From: Streptomyces sp. S.PNR 29
Lineage (GTDB): Bacteria > Actinomycetota > Actinomycetes > Streptomycetales > Streptomycetaceae
Direction of reading: 5' to 3'
Assembly: GCF_030386795.1 (NCBI RefSeq)
Contig: NZ_JANUQM010000016.1
Coordinates: 181,602-245,601 of the forward strand
DNA: 64,000 nucleotides
In this document: positions 33,358 through 41,936 of the stretch, piece by piece
Layout of the letters: each line of letters starts with the position of its first letter
Numbering within the stretch: the first letter of the stretch is position 1
Made by a program: the position numbers and the translations under genes
The notes under the pieces: generated by a model
Told to the model about the DNA's origin: nothing
What the model saw: the letters and a program-made list of their open reading frames with translations, nothing else
The model's database searches: none

Positions 33358-33891
33358 TCACCCGTCGACCGCGGCAGCCCCGACCTGCTTGAAGTACAGC
33401 GTCGTCGGCCGCAGCACTCCGGCCGGGTTCGCCGCGTAGTCGGGGATCACGCCGGCCCGGGTCCACCCGGCGGAGCGGTAGAGGTGCTCGGCAGGGCTGT
33501 CGGTCTCGGTGTCCAGGTGCAGCAGGGTGATGCCGGCAGCGGCGGCCGCCTGCTCCGCGGTCCTCAGGAGCCTGCGGCCGAGTCCCCGTCCGCGGGCGTC
33601 CGTGCGCACCATCAGTTTCACGAGTTCGGCCCGATGCCGGCTGTTGGGCTTGTCGGGGAGGGCGAGGCTGACGGTGCCGGCGACCCGGTCCCCGTCCGTG
33701 GCCGCCCACACGGAGAGTTGCCCGGCGGCCACGGCGGCGGCCCTGCCCTTCCACCAGGCGACGGCCTCCGCACGGTCGAGCGGCGAGAGGAAGCCGACCG
33801 AGGCACCACCGTCCACGGTGTCGGTCAGCAGGCCGGCCAACTCCTCCAGCAGGTCGAGGAGTCGGGATTCACTCAGCTGGGTCACGATCAC
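33358..33891 (-). CDS. GNAT-family N-acetyltransferase
   Basis: A 177-residue acetyltransferase with the acetyl-CoA binding loop VRTDARGRGLGRRLLRTAEQ and the following segment GITLLHLDTETDSPAEHLYRSAGW. The GTG at 33891 overlaps the stop of the upstream XRE-cupin gene by four bases (GTGA), so both proteins are translationally coupled. The pairing suggests the regulator controls the acetyltransferase, as seen for drug- or amine-modifying GNATs. Substrate unknown. An in-frame upstream extension to 33960 would lie inside the regulator gene and is not used. Confidence 0.88.
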   Translation of the reverse strand: MIVTQLSESRLLDLLEELAGLLTDTVDGGASVGFLSPLDRAEAVAWWKGRAAAVAAGQLSVWAATDGDRVAGTVSLALPDKPNSRHRAELVKLMVRTDARGRGLGRRLLRTAEQAAAAAGITLLHLDTETDSPAEHLYRSAGWTRAGVIPDYAANPAGVLRPTTLYFKQVGAAAVDG

Positions 33892-34475
33892 GGCAGCACC
33901 ACCGCCAGCACGTACCGCACGTCCTCCGGGCCGGCACACCGGAACCGCGTGGGCCCCCACACCCGCAGCCGCAGGCAGTCACCCGTGCCGAGCCGGTGTT
34001 CGACATCCTGTGCCGTCACTTCGAGGACTCCTTCCAGGACCCAGATGTGCTGCTCCAGGCCGGGCACGGGCGGCCGGTCGTACGCGATGTCGGCGCCCTG
34101 GGCCAGCCGCGCCTCGACGAGTTCGCCGCGCAGCCCGGCATGCGGCGGGGACACGCACCGGCGTACGAAGCCGGAGGCCCGGTCCTCCCACACCTGCTGT
34201 TCGGCGGCCCGCACCAGCAGGGCGGGCTCCGCCTCGACCTCGCTGAGCAGCTGGGACATGGTCCGGCCGTACACGGCGCACAGGCGGTTCAGGAGGGAGG
34301 CGGTGGGGCTGATCTCCGCCCGCTCGGCCCGGGACAGGGTGGACCGGCTCACCCCACTGCGTTCGGCCAACTCCCCCAGGGACCAGCCGCGTTCGGCACG
34401 CAGCTCGGCGAGCCGCGCGCCGAGCCGGACATCCACCGCGTCTTCCGGCGGGCTTCCGCCCTCCACTCTTTTCAT
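33888..34475 (-). CDS. XRE-cupin transcriptional regulator
   Basis: A 195-residue regulator. The N-terminal XRE helix-turn-helix (residues 17-72, LAELRAERGWSLGELAERSG, SRSTLSRAERAEISPT) is followed by a C-terminal cupin barrel (residues 110-190, YDRPPVPGLEQHIWVLEGVLEV). This is the layout of regulators of small-molecule catabolism or resistance. The ATG at 34475 lies inside a perfect inverted repeat (34473-34499). The mRNA would thus begin within or right at the operator, suggesting autoregulation and perhaps a leaderless transcript. A downstream GTG near 34430 with a GGAAG site is an alternative start. It is coupled to the GNAT gene by GTGA overlap. Confidence 0.87.
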   Translation of the reverse strand: MKRVEGGSPPEDAVDVRLGARLAELRAERGWSLGELAERSGVSRSTLSRAERAEISPTASLLNRLCAVYGRTMSQLLSEVEAEPALLVRAAEQQVWEDRASGFVRRCVSPPHAGLRGELVEARLAQGADIAYDRPPVPGLEQHIWVLEGVLEVTAQDVEHRLGTGDCLRLRVWGPTRFRCAGPEDVRYVLAVVLP

Positions 34476-34499
34476 ATCCGGGACGTTATCCCGGATATG
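34473..34499. promoter_or_regulatory. Palindromic operator overlapping the XRE-cupin start codon
   Basis: Arms CATATCCGGGA and TCCCGGATATG are perfectly complementary around the five-base spacer CGTTA. The left arm contains the start codon of the XRE-cupin gene on the minus strand. XRE-cupin proteins commonly bind such sites in their own promoters, so autoregulation is likely, though not shown. Confidence 0.75.
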
Positions 34500-34521
34500 A
34501 AACGCCCACGTTACGGGGCCC

Positions 34522-35424
34522 TCACACCCGTGCCGCCTCCACCAGCGCCTCCAGCACCGGGCGGATCAGTGGATGCCCCTCCGCTCCCCGCCGTACGGCG
34601 GCGAACACCCGGCGGGTCGGCGCGATCCCGTCGACCGGCCGGACGACGACCCCGCTCAGATCCATGCCCCTCAGCGCCCGGCGCGGCACCAGCGCCACCC
34701 CGGCGTCCGCGGAGGCCAGGGCGACCACGGCACGGAAGTCGTCCGACGAGTGCTCCATACGGGGCTGGAAGCCCGCGTTCTCACATGCCAGGATCACCAC
34801 GTCGTGGCAGGGATTGCCCGGATACGGGCCGATCCACGCGTCCTTGGCCAGCTCGGCGAGCGGCACCTCCGCGGCGCCCGCGAGGCGATGGGCCGAGGGA
34901 ACGACCGCGTCGAAGGGCTCCGCGTACAGCGGGACATGCGTCAGACGGGGGTCGTCGGCCGGAGGCGCCCCGCGGTATTCGACGGCGACCGCCACGTCGA
35001 CCTGCCGGTCCAGCACCATCGGCAGGCTCTCGTCGCCCTCGGCGTCCTGGACGCGGATGCGGATGCCGGGGGCCGAGTCGGCGAGGCGGGCCACCGCGGG
35101 AGCGACGACGAGGGTGATGCCGGTCGCGAAGGAGGCCACGGTGACCGTGCCGGCCGCGCCCGAGCTGTACGCGGCGAGCTCGGCCTCGGCCCGCTCCAGC
35201 TGGGCGAGGACCGCGTTGGTGTGGCTGAGCAGGATCTCGCCGGCCGGGGTCAGCCGTACACCCTTGGCGCCTCGTTCGACCAGGCGGTGGCCCGTCTCCT
35301 GCTCCAGAGCGGTGAGCTGCTGGGAGACCGCCGACGGCGTGAGGTACAGCGCGGCGGCAGCCGCCGTCACCGTGCGATGGTCGGCCACCGCACGGAGGAT
35401 GTGCAGCCGCCGCGCTTCGATCAT
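34522..35424 (-). CDS. LysR-family transcriptional regulator
   Basis: A 300-residue LTTR. The DNA-binding domain is residues 1-60 (MIEARRLHILRAVADHRTVT, LTPSAVSQQLTALEQETG), and the effector domain starts near residue 92 (GTVTVASFATGI). It lies 30 bases downstream of kbl on the same strand and could be part of the tdh-kbl transcript or a separate unit. Control of threonine degradation is plausible by position only. Confidence 0.9.
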   Translation of the reverse strand: MIEARRLHILRAVADHRTVTAAAAALYLTPSAVSQQLTALEQETGHRLVERGAKGVRLTPAGEILLSHTNAVLAQLERAEAELAAYSSGAAGTVTVASFATGITLVVAPAVARLADSAPGIRIRVQDAEGDESLPMVLDRQVDVAVAVEYRGAPPADDPRLTHVPLYAEPFDAVVPSAHRLAGAAEVPLAELAKDAWIGPYPGNPCHDVVILACENAGFQPRMEHSSDDFRAVVALASADAGVALVPRRALRGMDLSGVVVRPVDGIAPTRRVFAAVRRGAEGHPLIRPVLEALVEAARV

Positions 35425-35454
35425 GCGATCGATTCTCTCAGCTCTCCGGGGTTC

Positions 35455-36648
35455 TCAGGCGTCCAGTTCCGCCCGAGCCGCCACGAACGCCTCGACGACC
35501 CTGTTGACGTCCTCGGTCGAGTGGGCTGCGGACAGCTGAACGCGGATGCGGGCCTGGCCCTGCGGCACGACCGGGTAGGAGAAGCCGATCACGTACACGC
35601 CGCGCTCCAGCAGCAGCTCCGCCAGGCGGCCCGCCCGCGCCGCGTCGCCGATCATCACCGGCGCGATGGGGTGGTCACCGGGCAGGATGTCGAAGCCCTC
35701 CTCGGTCATCCGGCGGCGGAACAGGGCGGTGTTCTCGGCGAGCCGCACCCTGAGGTCGTCCGCCGACTCCAGCAGATCGAGCACCTTCAGGGACGCGGCG
35801 GCGATCACCGGGGCCAGGGTGTTGGAGAAGAGGTACGGCCGTGAGCGCTGGCGCAGCAGCGCGACGATCTCGGCACGGGCGGCGACGTAACCGCCGGAGG
35901 CGCCGCCGAGTGCCTTGCCGAGGGTGCCGGTGATGATGTCGACGCGGTCCATGACGCCGTGCAGTTCGGGCGTGCCACGACCGCCGGGGCCGACGAAGCC
36001 GACGGCGTGCGAGTCGTCGACCATGACCATGGCGTCGTACCGGTCGGCGAGGTCGCAGATCTCACGCAGCGGGGCCACGTAACCGTCCATGGAGAAGACG
36101 CCGTCGGTGACGATCAGCTTCCTGCGCGCACCGGCCGCCTCCTTCAACTGCCGTTCCAGATCGGCGAGATCACGGTTGGCGTAGCGGAAGCGGCGCGCCT
36201 TGGACAGGCGGATGCCGTCGATGATCGAGGCGTGGTTCAGCGCGTCGGAGATGACCGCGTCCTCCGCGCCGAGGAGTGTTTCGAAGACGCCGCCGTTGGC
36301 GTCGAAGCAGGAGGAGTACAGGATCGTGTCCTCCTGGCCGAGGAACGCGGACAGCCGCGCCTCCAGTTCCTTGTGCACCTCCTGGGTGCCGCAGATGAAG
36401 CGCACGGACGCCATGCCGTAGCCCCAGCGGTCGAGCGCGTGGTGGGCGGCGGCGATGATCTCCGGGTGGTCGGCGAGGCCGAGGTAGTTGTTGGCGCAGA
36501 AGTTGAGCACCTCCCCGGGGCGGCCGCCGGCGGTGACGTTCACCGTCGCGGACTGCGGGGTGCCGATCACACGCTCGGGCTTGTGCAGGCCGGCGGCGCG
36601 GATCTCGTCGAGGGTGGCGCGCAGGTCGTCGCGCACGGAGTCGAACAT
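35455..36648 (-). CDS. kbl: Glycine C-acetyltransferase (2-amino-3-ketobutyrate CoA ligase)
   Basis: A 397-residue PLP enzyme of the alpha-oxoamine synthase family that cleaves 2-amino-3-ketobutyrate with CoA to glycine and acetyl-CoA. The PLP lysine is Lys245 in GTLGKALGGASGGY. Other motifs are FCANNYLGLADHP, RFICGTQEVHKELE and VMVDDSHAVGFVG. Length and motifs match Kbl closely. ATG at 36648 follows AGGAG. It lies 36 bases downstream of tdh, the preceding enzyme of the pathway, in the standard two-gene operon for threonine catabolism. Confidence 0.95.
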   Translation of the reverse strand: MFDSVRDDLRATLDEIRAAGLHKPERVIGTPQSATVNVTAGGRPGEVLNFCANNYLGLADHPEIIAAAHHALDRWGYGMASVRFICGTQEVHKELEARLSAFLGQEDTILYSSCFDANGGVFETLLGAEDAVISDALNHASIIDGIRLSKARRFRYANRDLADLERQLKEAAGARRKLIVTDGVFSMDGYVAPLREICDLADRYDAMVMVDDSHAVGFVGPGGRGTPELHGVMDRVDIITGTLGKALGGASGGYVAARAEIVALLRQRSRPYLFSNTLAPVIAAASLKVLDLLESADDLRVRLAENTALFRRRMTEEGFDILPGDHPIAPVMIGDAARAGRLAELLLERGVYVIGFSYPVVPQGQARIRVQLSAAHSTEDVNRVVEAFVAARAELDA

Positions 36649-36684
36649 CGGGAAGCTCCTAAGAGGCCTGAAAACGAAAGGGAG

Positions 36685-37713
36685 TCACGCGGTCCAGTCG
36701 AGGATGACCTTGCCGCCCCGGCCGCTCGCCGCGTCCGCGAACGCCGCTTCGAAGTCGCGGTAGCCGTACCGGCCGGTGATCACCGGGGCGAGGTCGAGGC
36801 CGCCCTCCAGCAGCACCGACATCGCGTACCAGGTCTCGAACATCTCCCGGCCGTAGATGCCCTTGAGGGTGATCATGGAGGTGACGATCCGGGCCCAGTC
36901 GACCGGGAACTCCTGCGCCGGCAGCCCGAGCATCGCGATCCGGCCGCCGTGGGTCATGTTGGCGATCATGTCACGCAGCGCCTCGGGGCGGCCGGACATC
37001 TCCAGGCCGATGTCGAAGCCCTCGCGCAGGCCCAGTTCCCGTTGCCCGTCGGCGATCGCGGCCTTCGACACGTCGAGTGCCAGGCTGACGCCGATCTTGC
37101 GTGCCAGCTCCAGCCGCTCCTCACTGACGTCGGTGATCACGACGTGCCTCGCCCCGGCGTGCCGGGCCACGGCCGCGGCCATCAGGCCGATCGGCCCCGC
37201 GCCGGTGATCAGCACGTCCTCGCCGACCAGCGGGAAGGACAGCGCGGTGTGCACGGCGTTGCCGAACGGGTCGAAGATCGCCGCCACGTCGAGGTCCACC
37301 GGCACCCGGTGCACCCAGACGTTCCCGGCGGGCAGCGCCACGTACTCGGCGAACGCCCCGTCCCGGCCGACGCCGAGCCCGACCGTGGCCCGGCACAGGT
37401 GCCGGCGTCCGGCCTGGCAGTTGCGGCACTTGCCGCACACCAGGTGGCCCTCGCCGCTGACCCGGTCGCCGACCCGGACGTCGGTAACGTTCCGCCCGGT
37501 CTCGACGACCTCGCCGACGAACTCGTGCCCGAGCACCAGCGGGGTGCGGATGGCCCCCCGCGCCCAGCCGTCCCAGGACCGGATGTGCAGGTCGGTGCCG
37601 CAGATGCCGGTCCGCAGCACCTTGATCAGTACGTCACCGGGCCCGACCGCGGGTTCCGGGACGTCCGCGAGCCAGAGCCCGGGCTCCGCCTTCTCCTTGA
37701 CCAGCGCCTTCAA
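36685..37713 (-). CDS. tdh: L-threonine 3-dehydrogenase
   Basis: A 342-residue zinc alcohol-dehydrogenase-family enzyme oxidising threonine to 2-amino-3-ketobutyrate with NAD+. Catalytic zinc residues are Cys38 (GICGTDLH), His63 and Glu64 (GHEFVGEV). The structural zinc site is Cys93, Cys96, Cys99, Cys107. The NAD-binding loop reads ITGAGPIGLMAAAVARHAGA. The start is a TTG at 37713, supported by AGGAG eight bases upstream and by the conserved MKALVKEKAEPGLWL start; no ATG or GTG fits. It is followed by kbl. The upstream region holds two tandem 28-base repeats (37863-37918). Confidence 0.95.
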   Translation of the reverse strand: MKALVKEKAEPGLWLADVPEPAVGPGDVLIKVLRTGICGTDLHIRSWDGWARGAIRTPLVLGHEFVGEVVETGRNVTDVRVGDRVSGEGHLVCGKCRNCQAGRRHLCRATVGLGVGRDGAFAEYVALPAGNVWVHRVPVDLDVAAIFDPFGNAVHTALSFPLVGEDVLITGAGPIGLMAAAVARHAGARHVVITDVSEERLELARKIGVSLALDVSKAAIADGQRELGLREGFDIGLEMSGRPEALRDMIANMTHGGRIAMLGLPAQEFPVDWARIVTSMITLKGIYGREMFETWYAMSVLLEGGLDLAPVITGRYGYRDFEAAFADAASGRGGKVILDWTA

Positions 37714-37862
37714 CGCTACGGCTCCTGACGGTGAGATCCCGGCCGAAGGGCATGCCGAACGAGCCCGCGGCCGGGAAAGGGAGGGGAATCGCACAGCAAT
37801 CTGCCGTACGGCGCCCACCCCGGTCCATCGAGGTTTTCTTAAGCGGCGCCACAGCTTTCCTT

Positions 37863-37918
37863 CAGGCCTCACCAGCCCGGGGAAGCCGGTCAGACCTCAT
37901 CAGCCCGGGGAAACCCGG
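37863..37918. repeat. Two tandem 28-base units between tdh and the GAF gene
   Basis: Units 37863-37890 and 37891-37918 share 22 or more positions (CAGGCCTCACCAGCCCGGGG and CAGACCTCATCAGCCCGGGG at their starts). They lie upstream of tdh and just past the stop codon of the GAF-protein gene. They could act as a paired regulatory site or be a recent duplication. They do not resemble a glycine riboswitch. Confidence 0.6.
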
Positions 37919-37923
37919 CCGGC

Positions 37924-38502
37924 TCAGAGCGGGAGCCCGTCCTCCGCTCGCTGCTCCAGTCGGGCCACCAGTTCCGCCGCCGCCGACTTGATGGTCTCCA
38001 GACCGGCCTTCCCCCACGGCCGCGGCTGCACGTCGACGGCGCACACCGTGCCGAGCACCATCCCCGTGCTGTCGATGAGAGGGGCACCGAGATAGGACCG
38101 GACGCCGAACTCGTCGACGACCGGGTTGCCCGCGAACCGCGGGTAGTCGCAGACGTCCTCCAGGACCAGCGCCTTGCGCCGGACCACCACATGGGGGCAG
38201 AAGCCGTGGTCCCGCGCAAGGTAGCGGCCCAGTTCGGGCTTTCCCTCGTCGGTGTTCACGGTGAGGACGGTGCTCCCCGGCGTGTGCAGGCCCGCGAAGA
38301 ACTGCCTGCTGACGTCGATGAAGTTGACCATGGCGTACGGCGCCCGGGTGAGTTCGGCGAGGCGGTCCGCGAAGGCGTCGAGGGCGGGCTCCGGGCGCTC
38401 CCCCAGCCCGAGGCTGTGCAGCCGCCTGGTGCGGGCGGGGGCCTCCTTGTCCTCGGGGGTGAGCAGCAGACGACCGGCCGGGCGCGGCGGGTCGTAGCTC
38501 AT
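37924..38502 (-). CDS. GAF-domain protein downstream of the conservon
   Basis: A 192-residue protein. Residues 40-185 form a single GAF domain (YAMVNFIDVSRQFFAGLH, GFCPHVVVRRKALVLEDV, YLGAPLIDSTGMVLGTVCAVD). The FCPHVV segment contains the cysteine often seen in redox or bilin-type GAF proteins. No kinase or cyclase output domain follows. It lies 60 bases downstream of cvnD on the same strand and is likely an accessory of that signalling unit. In many conservons this place is taken by cytochrome P450 genes. Ligand unknown. Confidence 0.85.
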   Translation of the reverse strand: MSYDPPRPAGRLLLTPEDKEAPARTRRLHSLGLGERPEPALDAFADRLAELTRAPYAMVNFIDVSRQFFAGLHTPGSTVLTVNTDEGKPELGRYLARDHGFCPHVVVRRKALVLEDVCDYPRFAGNPVVDEFGVRSYLGAPLIDSTGMVLGTVCAVDVQPRPWGKAGLETIKSAAAELVARLEQRAEDGLPL

Positions 38503-38562
38503 GGTCGGGCTCCGTCGCTGTGGACGTACGTCATATGCGGGCTCCGTGGCGGTGTGCGGGTG

Positions 38563-39189
38563 TCACATGTGGGCGCCGTGGCCCGTCGTGGGGGCGGCCG
38601 GCGCGTGGGCGATGAGGTGGCGTACGAGGGTCAGCAGGGTCTGTACGCCGGAACTGGAGATCCGGGCGTCGCAGCGCACGACGGGGAGCCCCGGGGGGAG
38701 GTCGAGGGCGAGGCGCACCTCCTCGGGGTCGTAGCGGTGGGCGCCGTCGAACTCGTTGACGGCGACGATGAAGGCGATACCGCGCTGCTCGAAGAAGTCG
38801 ACGGCGGCGAAGCACTCCTCCAGGCGACGGGTGTCGGCGAGGATGACCGCGCCGAGCGCCCCCTCGCACAGCTCGTCCCACATGAACCAGAACCGCTCCT
38901 GGCCCGGTGTGCCGAACAGGTACAGCACGTGTTCCGGGCTGAGGGTGATGCGGCCGAAGTCCATGGCCACGGTCGTTTCGAGCTTGTTCTCGATGCCGTC
39001 GAGGTTGTCGGTCCCCTCACTGACCGTGGTGAGCAGTTCCTCCGTGCTCAGCGGCGCGATCTCGCTGACCGCGCCGACGAAGGTCGTCTTGCCCACGCCG
39101 AAGCCGCCTGCCACCAGGATCTTGAGCGCGGTGGGGAACGGGTCGGTGTCGGTGCCGTCGTCGTAGTCAGAGCTGTCGTCGTAGTCCAT
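38563..39189 (-). CDS. cvnD: Conservon GTPase CvnD
   Basis: A 208-residue small GTPase of the bacterial MglA/CvnD-like group. Walker A is VAGGFGVGKTTFVGAVSEI, the G3-like segment is YLFGTPGQERFWFMW and the G4-like NKxD position reads VNEFDGA. It works with the kinase-like CvnA, roadblock protein CvnB and DUF742 protein CvnC in a membrane-associated signalling complex resembling eukaryotic G-protein systems. Its start at 39189 lies inside the end of cvnC, overlapping by 23 bases. An acidic start (MDYDDSSDYDDGTD) is characteristic of CvnD proteins. Confidence 0.92.
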   Translation of the reverse strand: MDYDDSSDYDDGTDTDPFPTALKILVAGGFGVGKTTFVGAVSEIAPLSTEELLTTVSEGTDNLDGIENKLETTVAMDFGRITLSPEHVLYLFGTPGQERFWFMWDELCEGALGAVILADTRRLEECFAAVDFFEQRGIAFIVAVNEFDGAHRYDPEEVRLALDLPPGLPVVRCDARISSSGVQTLLTLVRHLIAHAPAAPTTGHGAHM

Positions 39190-39538
39190 CGAGCACTGCC
39201 TCCAGAAGGGCCCGGTCCGTGGGGTTGTGGTGCAACGCGGGGGGCTTGGTCGTCAGCGCCCCGCAGTCGACGAGGTCCGACAGCAGCACCTTGGTGACCG
39301 CCACCGGCAGCTTCAGATGGCCGGCGACCTGGGCGACCGGGACGGGCGCGCGGCACAGGTCGAGCGCCTGCGCGTGCTCGGGGCCGAGGTAGCCGAGAGG
39401 GCTGGTGCCGGTGGCCATCACCTGCGACATCAGGTCGAGCGCCACGGTCGGCCGGGTGCGGCCGTTACTGACCGTGAACGGGCGCACCAGCCGCCCGGCC
39501 GCGTCGTCGAGCCAGGGCCCGTCGCCGGCCGCCGTCAC
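39167..39538 (-). CDS. cvnC: Conservon DUF742 protein CvnC
   Basis: A 123-residue DUF742 protein. The motif WLDDAAGRLVRPFTVSNGRT and the C-terminal VAVTKVLLSDLVDCGAL are diagnostic of this winged-helix-like family, which occurs almost only in conservons. It is proposed to connect the roadblock protein with the GTPase. The GTG at 39538 has GAGG at proper spacing. A TTG at 39544, which would overlap the cvnB stop, is an alternative. It overlaps cvnD at its 3' end. Confidence 0.9.
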   Translation of the reverse strand: MTAAGDGPWLDDAAGRLVRPFTVSNGRTRPTVALDLMSQVMATGTSPLGYLGPEHAQALDLCRAPVPVAQVAGHLKLPVAVTKVLLSDLVDCGALTTKPPALHHNPTDRALLEAVLDGLRRQL

Positions 39539-39540
39539 GC

Positions 39541-39975
39541 TCAAGGCCTCATCGCCGGCGATTCGGCGGCGTGCTGGCGCGGTGCCGTCACCAGGTAGGG
39601 GCGGACGCTCTTGACCAGCATCGCCATCTCGTAGCCGAGCACCGCCGCGTCCGCCTCACGGCCGGCGAGCACCGCGAGGCAGGTGCCGGAGCCGGCGGTG
39701 GTCACGAACAGCAGGGTCGAGTCGAGCTCGACGACGACCTGCCGTACCTCCCCGCCGTCGCCGAAGCGGACGCCGGCGCTGCGGCCGAGGGAGTACAGGC
39801 CGGAGGCCAGGGCGGCCATGTGGTCGGCGCTGTCCGGGTCCAGGCCGTGGACGGACTTCACGAGCCCGTCGCACGACAGGAGCACCGCGGCGGTCGTGTG
39901 CGGTACGCGCTGCACGAGGCCGCTCATGAGCCAGTCGAGATCGGATACCTGGGCGGTCGGTGCGTCGGGCGCCAT
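39541..39975 (-). CDS. cvnB: Conservon roadblock/LC7 protein CvnB
   Basis: A 144-residue roadblock/LC7 domain protein (DLDWLMSGLVQRVPHTTAAVLLSCDGL, HMAALASGLYSLGRSAGVRFG, LAVLAGREADAAVLGYEMAMLV). In conservons this protein regulates the GTPase CvnD and forms complexes with CvnA. The ATG at 39975 follows AAGGAG; an in-frame start at 40047 would overlap cvnA. It lies 68 bases after the cvnA stop and two bases before cvnC. Confidence 0.93.
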   Translation of the reverse strand: MAPDAPTAQVSDLDWLMSGLVQRVPHTTAAVLLSCDGLVKSVHGLDPDSADHMAALASGLYSLGRSAGVRFGDGGEVRQVVVELDSTLLFVTTAGSGTCLAVLAGREADAAVLGYEMAMLVKSVRPYLVTAPRQHAAESPAMRP

Positions 39976-40043
39976 GCTGGATCTACTCCTTGAGGTACGA
40001 GGGTCTGCGGGAGCGCCGGGGGTGGCGGCGGGAAGGGGGGTGG

Positions 40044-41936
40044 TCATCCGGCCGGTGCGCTCCCGTCGTGGCGGGTGATGTGGTCGGTGCGGGGCGTGGG
40101 AACGCCGCGCTCCCGGGTGATGCGGGTCGCGTCCAGGGGCCGCGCGGCCCCGCGCAGTGATGTGTCGGTGCGCGTCAGGTCTGTCGCCGTCAGGTCCCTG
40201 TACGCCGGTTCCGGTTCCCGGTGCTCCTGGTCCAGGTGCTGCTGGGCCTCGGCGAGACCGATGCCGCGCTGGAAGGCGGCCATCAGGCCGGGGTCGTGGC
40301 CGACAAGGTGTTCGGGCTCCTGGCGGAGTGCCGGGCCCTCGCGCAGCTGGGGCACGATGTGCTCCTGGGCGCGGCGGCGCGGCAGTTGGGGCTTGCCCAT
40401 GGTGCCGCGCACGGCACCGCCCTGCGCAACGGGCGGCGTGGTCATGTGCTCGGCGACGACGCGCTGACCGTCGGGCCGGATGCCGGGCACGGCCTCGGCC
40501 GGGGTGGGCCGCGCCTCGTGGGCGCCGCGCACCGGCAGGGGCGGCGGGGCGCCGTCGCCGGCCGCCGTGAGGGTGTCACGCGACGGCTGCCGCGGTACGG
40601 CGGTGGGGGCAGCGGGCGTCACGCGCGCCGCGGGCTCGGGCGGGTGCGCCTGCGAGGGGTGCGGTGGTACGGCCGCCGGCTCCGCGTCGGCGGTGTCCTG
40701 CTGCTGATTCCCGGCGCCGGGACCGTCCGGTGGCGTGCCCAGCAGGGCCCCCGGCACCACGAGCACGGCCTGGACACCGCCGTAGATGTTGTTCTGCAGG
40801 CGGACGGTGATGCCGTGCCGCCGGGCGAGCTGGGAGACGACGTACAGCCCGATACGGCCGTCCGCGAGCAGGCGGGCGACGTTGACCTGGTCGGGGTCGG
40901 CGAGCAGGGCGTTCATCCGGTTCTGCTCGTCGAGCTGCATGCCGAGTCCGCGGTCCTCGACCTCGACGGCGAGACCGGAGGTGACGAGGCCGGCGCGCAG
41001 CAGTACCTGGGTGTGCGGGGCGGAGAACACCGTGGCGTTCTCGACGAGTTCGGCGAGCAGGTGGATGACGTCGGCGACGGCGTGTCCGCGCAGGGTGCCT
41101 TCGATGGGCGGCACCAGCTTGACGCGGGAGTACTGCTCGACCTCGGCGATGGCCGAGCGCAGCACTTCCGTCATCGAGACCGGGTTGCTCCACTGACGGC
41201 GGGAGACGGCGCCGCCGAGCACGGCGAGGTTCTCGGCGTGGCGGCGGATACGGGTGGCGAGGTGGTCGACGTGGAAGAGCCCCTTGAGCAGATCGGGGTC
41301 CTCCATCTCGTTCTCCAGCTCGTCGAGGATGGAGATCTCGCGGTGCACCAGCGACTGCAGTCGCCGGGCGAGATTGACGAAGACCTCCAGCTTCTGTTCG
41401 CTGCCGGTCTGGCTGGAGAGCTGGGCGGCCTGGAGGACTGCGGTGACGGCGCCGTCCTGTGCGCGGGCCAGGTCGGCGGCGAGCAGCTCGAAGTCGTCGG
41501 CGTCCTCGGCGGGTCCGCCGCGCGGCTCGCGCGGGGGTGGGCCGTCTCCGCGGCGCAACGCCTGGACCAGGGCGTGCAGTTCGTCCTCACCGCGCGCGGT
41601 GCTGCGGCGCAGGGCCTTGATGCGGTCGTGCACGGACCTGGCGGCGCGGTCGGCGGCCACGGCGGCGATCAGGATGCCCGTGAGGGCCACCGTGACCGCG
41701 CCGGCGAGCACGGCCCACAGGGTGAGCCCCGGACGTGCTCCGGTGGAGCGGACGGTGAACAGCACGGCCGCGCAGGCGCTGAGGGCGACGGCGACGGGCG
41801 GCAGCACGGCGAGACGCAGCAGTTGGGGCCGTATGTGGGTCTCGGGCAGCGCCGGAGCGGTACGGGCGGCCGGCCGGCCGTGCCGCCCGCCCTCACGGCG
41901 GTCTGCGCGGGCGGCCGGGGCGCGAAGGTGAGACAT
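40044..41936 (-). CDS. cvnA: Conservon sensor histidine kinase-like protein CvnA
   Basis: A 630-residue membrane protein. Two helices sit near residues 45-110 (LLRLAVLPPVAVALSACAAVL and the AVLAGAVTVALTGILIAAVAA pair), followed by a long coiled cytoplasmic helix. The GHKL ATPase domain then shows the N box LLAELVENATVFS and the G boxes VEDRGLGM and DGRIGLYVVSQLARRHG. The last 190 residues are Pro/Ala/Arg-rich and disordered. CvnA proteins lack a clear phosphorylatable H box and are thought to scaffold the complex. ATG 41936 follows GAGG and opens MSHLRAPAARADRR. Confidence 0.9.
   Translation of the reverse strand: MSHLRAPAARADRREGGRHGRPAARTAPALPETHIRPQLLRLAVLPPVAVALSACAAVLFTVRSTGARPGLTLWAVLAGAVTVALTGILIAAVAADRAARSVHDRIKALRRSTARGEDELHALVQALRRGDGPPPREPRGGPAEDADDFELLAADLARAQDGAVTAVLQAAQLSSQTGSEQKLEVFVNLARRLQSLVHREISILDELENEMEDPDLLKGLFHVDHLATRIRRHAENLAVLGGAVSRRQWSNPVSMTEVLRSAIAEVEQYSRVKLVPPIEGTLRGHAVADVIHLLAELVENATVFSAPHTQVLLRAGLVTSGLAVEVEDRGLGMQLDEQNRMNALLADPDQVNVARLLADGRIGLYVVSQLARRHGITVRLQNNIYGGVQAVLVVPGALLGTPPDGPGAGNQQQDTADAEPAAVPPHPSQAHPPEPAARVTPAAPTAVPRQPSRDTLTAAGDGAPPPLPVRGAHEARPTPAEAVPGIRPDGQRVVAEHMTTPPVAQGGAVRGTMGKPQLPRRRAQEHIVPQLREGPALRQEPEHLVGHDPGLMAAFQRGIGLAEAQQHLDQEHREPEPAYRDLTATDLTRTDTSLRGAARPLDATRITRERGVPTPRTDHITRHDGSAPAG

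Noticed and set aside
37714..37862. Glycine riboswitch upstream of tdh
   Set aside because: The leader was read for the conserved glycine-aptamer blocks and none was found; only tandem repeats farther upstream are visible.
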